From Limnoperna fortunei (Eukaryota; Mollusca; Bivalvia; Mytilida; Modiolidae), in the NCBI GenBank assembly GCA_944474755.1, contig OX104120.1, forward strand, positions 37,366,067 to 37,430,066: 64,000 nucleotides of DNA, written 5' to 3'. Of this stretch, positions 53,173 to 64,000 are shown one piece after another (positions within the stretch are counted from its first letter, which is position 1; every line of letters starts with the position of its first letter). The notes below the pieces were generated by a model. The model had not been told where the DNA came from. It worked only from the letters and a program-made list of their open reading frames with translations, and did no database searches. A program made the translations under genes and the position numbers.

Positions 53173-53930
53173 GCCACAACAAGTCTATTAGTGCATTCTG
53201 TAAAATTTGTTTCTACTATAGGCATTGCCTACACAAAAAACATACTGAAATTTGTGCATGTATTTATTTTTGTTTGTTTTTGAAATAACTGTTTAAAAGA
53301 AGTGTTTTCCCAATTTGTGTATAGCCTATTGCTTGATTTTTAGACTTAGATTGAGGGAGTATTTTTTGACACCAACAAACCTAATGCCCTTGGTAGGATT
53401 TTAGACATACTTATCAGATATCATGACTGTATACTAAATGTTACACCCCGCTGCGCTAGGTGTTTTGCTTGCATTTTTTTATTTTTACATATTGTACCTT
53501 TGTAGTGTTAAAATCCAATTTAAAACATTTATACACGATAACTCGTCCATATTTTATATTATGTTTTTGGTGTTGACAAGTTCCAAATCGTCCTTGACAT
53601 TTGCTACAGGAATTTTATATAGGAAGTCAGGCATTTGAGTTTCGACAGGGACCTCCCTTTGTTTGAAAAAGATCGTCTGCTTTCGTAATGTTAAGTGGTA
53701 TTCGGACAAACCCCCAGAATTTTACCCCCTTAACTGCAGACGATATTACCTGAAGTATTTCGAACAGATGACAATGGACTCTTCCAAACATACACTTCCG
53801 TTGTAATTTAGGTCAAACTTTATCATAGAAAATTGCTCTATCACATTGAAAATATGCCGCATTTCAAAACGCTAAATGACTGTGGAAAATAAAGTGATCA
53901 ATTCAATTTACACATTAATTGATCTACAAA
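53173..53930. other. Intergenic or 3' UTR sequence; CpG-richer from about 53640
   Basis: Holds the likely 3' UTR of PLC-delta. The stretch 53640-53960 has about a dozen CpGs, more than most of the window, and precedes a candidate first exon, so it may be a promoter region of the next gene. Confidence 0.35.
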
Positions 53931-53955
53931 ATGAGCGTAAGCTGGACCATACACG
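53931..53955 (+). CDS. Possible first coding exon of a downstream gene
   Basis: ATGAGCGTAAGCTGGACCAT + ACACG is followed by a strong donor (G|GTAAGTAG at 53956). It encodes MSVSWTIH and ends in phase 1. The context (AAAATGA) is acceptable and CpG is locally enriched. There is no homology to judge and the partner exon would lie beyond the window or in unrecognised sequence, so this is a weak call. Confidence 0.25.
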
Positions 53956-56398
53956 GTAAGTAGTTTTCATTTGTCACGCAAAAACAATAACCAAAATACG
54001 TCAATATTTTGTATAGTATTTTGTCAATTTACATCTATGACAAATGTTGATTTGAACCCTTTTAGGAATGACTTGATCTGGAAGACTTGTGAACAAAACA
54101 CGTTGATAAAGAGCCTATGTGATCAAAGTTGTGCCATGGGATAGATGTGGATAAGATTAAAATAGCATCCAATCATCTATTAATATTTATTTATTGCAAA
54201 GTTGGAATACCTATCCTATAAACCAACAAAATAGTTTCAGTGGCAGATGTCTTGTCTATTGGAGAATTGAGTAGGATAAGGTACAGTTATGACTGCATTC
54301 TGTAGTGGTCACTTTGGGAATTGTTTACTTTGTGCATTTACAGACTTAATTATTTTTATTAATTTACTGCTTGCTTCGTATTGAATCTTTTAATTCTAAT
54401 TAGTTTTTTTTATTACACATAAAACCATGACCTCCCTCAAGAAATTTAGTTCTTTCCATGAGAGTTGTTATCTAGGTGTAGGACACCAAATGCAGGGAAC
54501 CAGTCCAGAGGATGTACATAAAAGTAGTACTATTCAACAGACCTTTTCACTATTGCCTAACATATAATTTGAACCTCACTTGATACCAGAATAAATTTGG
54601 TATTTTTGGAAAGCTGAATATTTTAGGAAACTTAAGGAAAATTTTTTATTGGTTTTTAGTGAACATAAAATGTTGAAATTCAGTTAAAGATATGAACTAT
54701 CTTTCAACTGAAATTGAAGGTGAAAGTAAATTTTTAGTCCATATAAACTTATATGCCGTGAAACACAGGGTAATATTTTGACAGAATGCTGACCCAGTGA
54801 ATATTGTTATGGGACAAAAGCGTCACTTTATTTGAAATAAGGGTTAATTGTCTAGGAAAAGTCAAAATCATCAAATTTAATATAGCCAAAGATTCGAAAA
54901 AAATGGTGGTCCTACACCTCTATGTTGTAGTCTCTGTTTAATATGTTTTCTAAGAATTTTCCCCTTGCATGTATCTATATCTTTAGTTTGTTGACAATTT
55001 CTAGCACTGTATTTTTTTTCTCTTAAATCAGTACCTAAGCCCACGATACTTAGAATTTCAATTGATGTTTGTTATTATCCTTGATAGCATTTTATCTGCA
55101 ATAAAACAATTCTGTAGTCCTAAACAATAATTAAATTACCTAGTAAAGAAAGACAACTAAAAAATAAATAGAATTTAAGGGAGATAATTTTTTTACAAAA
55201 ATCAGCTGGTTTTAAAATTTTGGTAACATTGTATTAAAGAGTGCACATTAAATTGAATCTAGGGTACAATTTTATTACTTTTTGTTTTGGAGAAAAGAAA
55301 TTTTGATATAATTTTACAATCCTATTAAATTGAGCATTGCCCTTGTAATATTTAAAACAATTTACAATAAATAAAAGTTAACTCTTGTATTGAAGTAGTC
55401 AATTTTGTTTGAAAATTTTGTTGTTGTTGAATTTGTTAAAAAATTCTAATTTTAGAAAATTATAGCAGTTTGTTAAATGTTGGATATGTTTATATGATAT
55501 TTTGGAATTTATTAAAATTGTTTTTAAAGAATTTTGTTAGCAAATTACTGTAGCACATATATGTACATTTATTTAAGCTTATATGAATATATTATGACAT
55601 TTTTTTAATTTGCTTTTTGTATTATTTAAGAGGTAAAGGAATAAAACATTTATAGAAATGTACACAAACATGATAAAAAAATGTTAAAATCTCAGTGCAA
55701 GGTCATACTAATAATATATTCACATTGTCCACAGTATGTAAAGGCTAACATGTTAAAATATTATGTTAATAGATATGCAAATATAGTATAACAAACTGCT
55801 GTTACAGGTAAAAAAATATGTTTTTATAGTTTATTTTATACAATACTGTTTCCCTTATTTTAAAGGGAGGTAAATGATACTATGCAGCAATGAAAACAAT
55901 ATGCAAATTTACATCATTGAATTGTTACTGTATGGCTTCACCCATTTTGTTTTAAAATTGTAGTTGAATTGGGCATGGTATAATGTGTCTTACTACTTTG
56001 TAATATTAAAGTTATATTGATGTTATTGTTTACGAGGTGATTGATTTTTGTTTTTTATTGTAGTTTTATTTGATAAAGGATGGTTATTGTAATATTTGTA
56101 TATTAGAAGTTAAAATTATTTTCAAAATTTTGTGTTAAATTTTTATTCAGCACCAATAGAAATAAATACTACTTTACCCTTTACATTTAATATTGACAAG
56201 ATTTCACAGCCTGTAAAATTATTAATAAATTGATTGGCTAAGTCCCTAACCTACATACCAAGATAACTGCCTAACCCCAACAATTGTGAGATATAAATAT
56301 TTGTTCTGAATGAAGGTTTCAATGAGTTGTTTAATAAGGCTGTTCCAATCCCTCTTTTGAACACCCACCACCAATATAAATAAATTATACAGTTTTTT
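53956..56398. other. No gene recognised
   Basis: AT-rich, with several AATAAA hexamers (for example near 55135, 55367 and 55639). Alternative 3' ends of PLC-delta could lie here if the donor after the stop codon is used. Confidence 0.35.
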
Positions 56399-56870
56399 GT
56401 CTCGCCTGCAACGAAATTTGCTGGAGGCGAGACATATGTATGGGAATCAGGCTGTGGCGTAAACACTTGACATCTTGCTTCATATATTTGTAACCCAAGC
56501 CCTAGGTCCATCAAATGTGGTACAGAGGTAGCTAATGATGAGTACTTGCCAGTCAGTCACCTGTCACCTGACCTTGACCTCAATTTCACGGTCCAGCGAC
56601 TACGTTAAAGTTTTAGGGTTACGGCAGTCCCTCTGAAACTATGCATGGTAGGATGACAATATTTGGTGTATAGGTTGCTGATGACTAATACATGACTGTC
56701 TGGTAAATGTCACCTGACCTTAACCTCAATTTCACGGTCCAGCCACTACTTAAAGTTTTTGTATTAGGACAGTTCCTCTGTAACTATGCATGGTATGGTG
56801 ACAATATTTGGTAGACAGGCCGATATTTAATGCTATTTACATAATGCTTATGACGAAATTTATTTTCGAT
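56399..56870. mobile_element. Hairpin-headed repeat with two core units
   Basis: Head hairpin: GTCTCGCCTGCAACGAAATT with TGCTGGAGGCGAGAC (56399-56433); 9-bp outer arms and a pairing inner part. Two core units of about 170 bp follow, marked by CACCTGACCTTGACCTCAAT, TTCACGGTCCAGC and ACTATGCATGGTAGGATGAC. Same architecture as the elements at 19311, 20541, 31111 and 37723. Confidence 0.72.
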
Positions 56871-57624
56871 ACTGATGCGGAATGCTAAATTTTCTGTGTC
56901 CACACTTGTTCCTATGTTACACAAGAAATATGTGCATTTTACCACTTCACCTACATTAGGGAAGGGTGGTGGTGAGAAGTAATTTTATGAACCCAGCTAT
57001 TTATATTCCAAACCTTTCTTTTCCTACACATAGACTTTTTATAGAGAACAGATTTACTTAGAATAACAGTATTCTACTGAGCTAAAGAAACCTTTTTATA
57101 ATGTAAACAACATATACATGTATTACTGTTATCAAAACAGTACTGTGTGCAATATTCAGAAAAAAATGTAGTAAGTACCAGAACCATTTGTTCTTGGCTT
57201 CTGATTTCATCATTTTGGGACATTGTGGTTGTAAACAAAAGTGGTAAGTTTTACAATCAAAAGTGAATTCATTAACTATACTTTGTAAAAATATAATCAA
57301 TGTCTAATAAAACTAAACCAATATGTAATATATATTCCATTAATTTATCTTATATTATTTGTGCCATTTTTTTCTCATTTCCATTGTCAAGTAGCAATCA
57401 TAGTGTTTATACATGTATTAGATCGTAAAAATCTTAAGAGAAAGATAGAAAAATCTGACATTTGTAATGCAGTGTTATTTTTATATTAAACAATGTTTCT
57501 TTTATACACAAAACTATGCATACAATGTTTCCATGTTGTTACATATATTTATTCATTTTCTCATTTTACATTAAAAAATGTTGATATGCATTGTTTGTCT
57601 TTTTTGTGCTATGTAAACTTTTAC
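56871..57624. other. No gene recognised
   Basis: AT-rich sequence between the hairpin-headed repeat and the satellite; nothing supported. Confidence 0.4.
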
Positions 57625-57660
57625 AGACATTTTCAACCCTTTTAGGGGTTGAAAATGTCT
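57625..57660. repeat. Perfect hairpin at the satellite boundary
   Basis: AGACATTTTCAACCC and GGGTTGAAAATGTCT are 15-bp perfect arms around a 6-nt loop (TTTTAG). The first satellite-like bases follow within about 10 nt. Confidence 0.9.
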
Positions 57661-57662
57661 CA

Positions 57663-60600
57663 TCAGCAAAAGACTATTGAAAACATAAATTGTCATCACA
57701 CATGACTATGGAAACATATATTGTCATTACACATGACTATGTCAATGGATATTGTAATTACACATGACTATGTCAATGGATATTGTAATTACACATGACT
57801 ATGTCAATGGATATTGTCATTACACATGACTATGGAAACAGAGATTGCCATTACACATGACCATGTCAACAGCTATTTTAATTACACATGACTATGGAAA
57901 CAGATATTGTTATTAAACATGACTATGTCAACAGATATTGTAATTACACATGCCTATGTCAACAGATATTGTAATTACACCTAACTATGGAAACAGATAT
58001 TGTTATTACACATGACGACGAAAACAGATATTGTAATTACACATGACTATGGAAACAGATATTGCCATTACACATGAAAATGTAAATGGATATTGTTATT
58101 ACACATGACTATGTCTATGGAAATTGTAATTACACATGACTATGTCAATGGATATTGTTATTACACATGACTATGTCAACAGATATTCTCATTACACATG
58201 ACACATGACTATGGAAGCAGATATTGCCATTACACATGACTATGTCAACAGATATTGTAATTACACATGACTATGTCAAAAGATATTGTTATTACACATG
58301 ACTATGGAAGCAGATATTGCCATTACACATGACTATGTCAACAGATATTGTAATTACACATGACTATGTCAACAGATATTGTTATTACACATGACTATGG
58401 AAACAGATATTCTAATTACACATGACTATGAAAACAGATATTGTAATTACACATGACTATGGAAACATATATATTGTAATTACACATGACTATGGAAACA
58501 GATATTGTAATTACACATGACTATGGAAACAGATATTGTAATTACACATGACTATGGAAACAGATATTGTAATAACACATGACTATGGAAACAGATATTG
58601 TAATTACACATGACTATGGAAACAGATATTGTAATTACACATCACTATGGAAAAAGATATTGTAATGACACATGAATATCGAAACAGATATTGTAATTAC
58701 ACATGACTTTGGAAACAGATATTGTTATTACACATGACTAAGGAAACAGATATTGCCATTACACATGAAAATGTAAATGGATATTGTTATTACACATGAC
58801 TATGTCTATGGAAATTGTAATTACACATGACTATGTCAATGGATATTGTTATTACACATGACTATGTCAATGGATATTGTAATTACACATGACTATATCA
58901 ATGGATATTGTTATTACACATGACTATGTCAACAGATATTCTCATTACACATGACACATGACTATGGAAGCAGATATTGCCATTACACATGACTATGTCA
59001 ACATATATTGTAATTACACATGACTATGTCAACAGATATTGTTATTACACATGACTATGGAAACAGATATTGTAATTACACATGACTATGAAAACAGATA
59101 TTGTAATTACACATGACTATGGAAACATATATATTGTAATTACACATGACTATGGAAACAGATATTGTAATTACACATGACTATGGAAACAGATATTGTA
59201 ATTACACATGACTATAGAAACAGATATTGTAATTACACATGACTATGGAAACAGATATTGTAATAACACATGACTATAGAAACAGATATTGTAATTACAC
59301 ATATCTATGGAAACAGATATTGTAATTACACATGACTATGGAAACAGATATTGTAATTACACATCACTATGGAAACAGATATTGTAATGACACATGAATA
59401 TTGAAACAGATATTGTAATTACACATGACTTTGGAAACAGATATTGTTATTACACATGACTAAGGAAACAGATATTGTAATTACACTTGACTATGGAAAC
59501 AGATATTGTAATTACACATGACTATGGAAACAGATATTGTCATTACACATGACTATGGAAACAGATACTGTAATTATGCATGACTATGGAAACAGATACA
59601 CATGACTATGGAAACAGATATTGTAATGACACATGACTATCGAAACAGATATTGTAATTACACATGACTATGGAAACGGATATTGTTATTACACATGACT
59701 ATGGGAAGAGATATTGTAATTACACATGACTATTGAAACAGATATTGATATTACACATGACTTTGAAAACAACAAGACTATGGAAACAGATATTGTAATG
59801 ACACATCACTATGGAAAAAGATATTGTAATGACACATGAATATCGAAACAGATATTGTAATTACACATGACTATTGAAACAGATGTTAAAATTAAACAAG
59901 ACTATGTTAATATATATTGTCATCACACATGACTGTCAATGGATATTGTGAATAGAAATGACTATGTCGACAGATATTGTTATTACACATGACTATGTCA
60001 ATGGATATTGTCATCACACATGACTATGTCAATGGAAATTGTAACTACACATGACTGTGTCAACAGGTATTGTTATTACACATGACTATGTAAATGGATA
60101 TTGTCATCACACATGACTATGTCAATGGAAATTGTAATTACATATGACTATGTCAACAGAAATTGTTATTACACACGACTATGTCAATGGATATTGTCAT
60201 TGCACATGACAAATGACTATGGAAACATATATTGCCATTACACATGACTATCAGATATTGTCATTACACATGACTATGGAAACATATATTGCCATTACAC
60301 ATGACTATGGAAACAGATATTGTTATGACACATGACTATGTCAATGGATCTTGTGATTACACATGACTATAAAACAGATATTGTTATTACACATAACTAT
60401 GTCAATGGATATTGTAATTACACATGACTATGTCAACAGAAATTGTTATTACACACGACTATGTCAATGGATATTGTCATTGCACATGACAAATGACTTT
60501 GGAAACAGATATTGTTATTACACATGACTAAGGAAACAGATATTGTAATTACACATGACTATGGAAGCAGATATTGCCATTACACATGACTATGTCAACA

Positions 60601-63600
60601 GATATTGTAATTACACATGACTATGTCAACAGATATTGTTCTTACACATGACTATGGAAACAGATATTCTAATTACACATGACTATGAAAACAGATATTG
60701 TAATTACACATGACTATGGAAACATATATATTGTAATTACACATGACTATGGAAACATATATATTGTAATTACACATGACTATGGAAACAGATATTGTAA
60801 TTACACATGACTATGGAAACAGATATTGTAATTACACATGACTATGGAAACAGATATTGTAATTACACATGACTATGGAAACAGATATTGTAATTACACA
60901 TCACTATGGAAACAGATATTGTAATGACACATGAATATTGAAACAGATATTGTAATTACACATGACTTTGGAAACAGATATTGTTATTACACATGACTAA
61001 GGAAACAGATATTGTAATTACACATGACTATGGAAACAGATATTGTAATTACACATGACTATGGAAACAGATATTGTCATTACACATAACTATGGAAACA
61101 GATACTGTAATTACGCATGACTATGGAAACAGATACACATGACTATGGAAACAGATATTGTAATGACACATGACTATCGAAACAGATATTGTAATTACAC
61201 ATGACTATGGAAACGGATATTGTTATTACACATGACTATGGGAAGAGATATTGTAATTACACATGACTATTGAAACAGATATTGATATTACACATGACTT
61301 TGAAAACAACAAGACTATGGAAACAGATATTGTAATGACACATCACTATGGAAACAGATATTGTAATGACACATCACTATGGAAACAGATATTGTAATGG
61401 CACATCACTATGGAAACAGATATTGTAATTCCACATGACTATTGAAACAGATGTTAAAATTACACAAGACTATGTTAATATATATTGTCATCACACATGA
61501 CTGTCAATGGATATTGTGAATAAAAATGACTATGTCGACAGATATTGTTATTACACATGACTATGTCAATGGATATTGTCATCACACATGACTATGTCAA
61601 TGGAAATTGTAATTACATACGACTATGTCAACATAAACTGTTACTACACACGACTATGTCAATGGATATTGTCATTGCACATGACAAATGACTATGGAAA
61701 CAAATATTGCCATTACACATGACTATGGAAACAGATATTGCCATTACACATGACTATGGAAACAGATATTGCCATTACACATGACTATGGAAACATATAT
61801 TGCCATGACACATGACTATGGAAACATATATTGCCATTACACATGACTATGTCAACAGATATTGTTATTACACATGACTATGTCAATGGATATTGTAATC
61901 ACACATGACTATGTCAATGGAAATTGTAATTACACATGACTGTGTCAACAGGTATTGTTATTACACATGACTATGTAAATGGATATTGTCATCACACATG
62001 ACTATGTCAATGGAAATTGTAACTACACATGACTGTGTCAACAGGTATTGTTATTACACATGACTATGTAAATGGATATTGTCATCACACATGACTATGT
62101 CAATGGAAATTGTAAGTACATATGACTATGTCAACAGAAATTGTTATTACACACGACTATGTCAATGGATATTGTCATTGCACATGACAAATGACTATGG
62201 AAACATATTGCCATTGCACATGACTATCAGATATTGTCATTACACATGACTATGGAAACATATATTGCCATTACACATGACTATGGAAACAGATATTGTT
62301 ATGACACATGACTATGTCAATGGATCTTGTGATTACACATGACTATAAAACAGATATTGTTATTACACATAACTATGTTAATGGATATTGTAATTACACA
62401 TGACTATGTCAACAGAAATTGTTATTACACACGACTATGTCAATGGATATTGTCATTGCACATGACAAATGACTTTGGAAACAGATATTGTTATTACACA
62501 TGACTAAGGAAACAGATATTGTAATTACACATGACTATGGAAGCAGATATTGCCATTACACATGACTATGTCAACAGATATTGTAATTACACATGACTAT
62601 GTCAACAGATATTGTTATTACACATGACTATGGAAACAGGTATTCTAATTACACATGACTATGAAAACAGATATTGTAATTACACATGACTATGGAAACA
62701 TATATATTGGAATTACACATGTCTATGGAAACAGATATTGTAATTACACATGACTATGGAAACAGATATTGTAATTACACATGACTATGGAAACAGATAT
62801 TGTAATAACACATGACCATGGAAACAGATATTGTAATTACACATGACTATGGAAACAGATATTGTAATTACACATCACTATGGAAAAAGATATTGTAATG
62901 ACACATGAATATCGAAACAGATATTGTAATTACACATGACTTTGGAAACAGATATTGTTATTACACATGACTAAGGAAACAGATATTGCCATTACACATG
63001 AAAATGTAAATGGATATTGTTATTACACATGACTATGTCTATGGAAATTGTAATTACACATGACTATGTCAACGGATATTGTTATTACACATGACTATGT
63101 CAATGGATATTGTAATTACACATGACTATATCAATGGATATTGTTATTACACATGACTATGTCAACAGATATTCTCATTACACATGACACATGACTATGG
63201 AAGCAGATATTGCCATTACACATGACTATGTCAACAGATATTGTAATTACACATGACTATGTCAAAAGATATTGTTATTACACATGACTATGGAAGCAGA
63301 TATTGCCATTACACATGACTATGTCAACAGATATTGTAATTACACATGACTATGTCAACAGATATTGTTATTACACATGACTATGGAAACAGATATTCTA
63401 ATTACACATGACTATGAAAACAGATATTGTAATTACACATGACTATGGAAACATATATATTGTAATTACACATGACTATGGAAACAGATATTGTAATTAC
63501 ACATGACTATGGAAACAGATATTGTAATTACACATGACTATGGAAACAGATATTGTAATAACACATGACTATGGAAACAGATATTGTAATTACACATGAC

Positions 63601-64000
63601 AATGGAAACAGATATTGTAATTACACATCACTATGGAAAAAGATATTGTAATGACACATGAATATCGAAACAGATATTGTAATTACACATGACTTTGGAA
63701 ACAGATATTGTTATTACACATGACTAAGGAAACAGATATTGCCATTACACATGAAAATGTAAATGGATATTGTTATTACACATGACTATGTCTATGGAAA
63801 TTGTAATTACACATGACTATGTCAATGGATATTGTTATTACACATGATTATGTCAATGGATATTGTAATTACACATGACTATGTCAACATATATTGCCAT
63901 TACACATGACTATGGAAACAGATATTGTAATAACACTTGACTATGGAAACAGATATTGTAATTACACATGACTATGGAAACAGATATTGTAATTACACAT
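57663..64000. repeat. 31-bp satellite array, over 6.3 kb, continues past the window
   Basis: The unit is GACTATGGAAACAGATATTG + TAATTACACAT (31 bp), about 200 copies. Two main unit types alternate in blocks: one with GGAAACAGATATTG and one with GTCAACAGATATTG or GTCAATGGATATTG. Rare marked variants recur at fixed distances: ATTCTCATTACACATGACAC at 58185 and 58938 (753 bp); GCACATGACAAATGAC at 60201 and 62180 (1979 bp) and at 60481 and 62459 (1978 bp). This is higher-order structure built by segmental duplication. No spacer-like sequence and no open frame. Confidence 0.95.

Noticed and set aside
53442..53462. Head hairpin of another pearl-like element (ACACCCCGCTGCGCTAGGTGT)
   Set aside because: Only five outer bases pair, no pyrimidine run or core unit follows, so the resemblance is too weak.
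57663..64000. CRISPR array (31-bp units)
   Set aside because: Units are directly tandem with no unique spacers, the genome is animal, and there are no cas genes.

Overview
This window is intronic and intergenic DNA of an AT-rich animal genome, most likely a bivalve mollusc. The reasons are GT-AG introns, dense tRNA-derived SINEs, and many hairpin-headed repeats with short TCCGT/TCTG runs and ~170-bp core units, which resemble the pearl-type elements described from bivalves. The species cannot be fixed from the sequence.

One protein-coding gene explains nearly all recognisable coding sequence: a phosphoinositide-specific phospholipase C of the delta type on the + strand, from about 468 to 52872. 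I could join 20 exons with matching phases into a 749-residue protein: PH domain, EF-hands, catalytic X and Y boxes with an acidic linker, and a C-terminal C2 domain. The Ca2+-ligand, catalytic His and C2 Ca2+-site residues known from mammalian PLC-delta1 are present. Three candidate first exons (468, 5887, 8383) all end in phase 1 and would give three N-termini in front of the PH domain. The intron between PH and EF-hand exons (26651-27589) has a textbook U12-type donor and branch site and AT-AG termini, so the minor spliceosome is probably needed.

The introns are filled by repeats. 1-15298: SINEs, a 462-bp unit repeated three times with inverted ends, a 109-bp tandem array and a 57-bp minisatellite. 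15455-22109: a 3.3-kb tetranucleotide array (open in all three forward frames but not a gene) running into pearl-like core repeats, which two further hairpin-headed elements interrupt. 37586-46333: a pearl-like repeat split by a 1.25-kb TA-flanked DNA transposon with a truncated HTH ORF, then a ~39-bp minisatellite split by a 5.6-kb element with CACTA ends, long terminal inverted repeats and a 3-bp target duplication. Both target sites can be checked against uninterrupted sister copies in the same tandem arrays.

Downstream of the gene are SINEs, a possible first exon of another gene (53931), another hairpin-headed repeat (56399) and, from about 57660 to the window end, a 31-bp satellite with higher-order structure that begins against a perfect 15-bp-arm hairpin. 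No rRNA, true tRNA or CRISPR array was seen.
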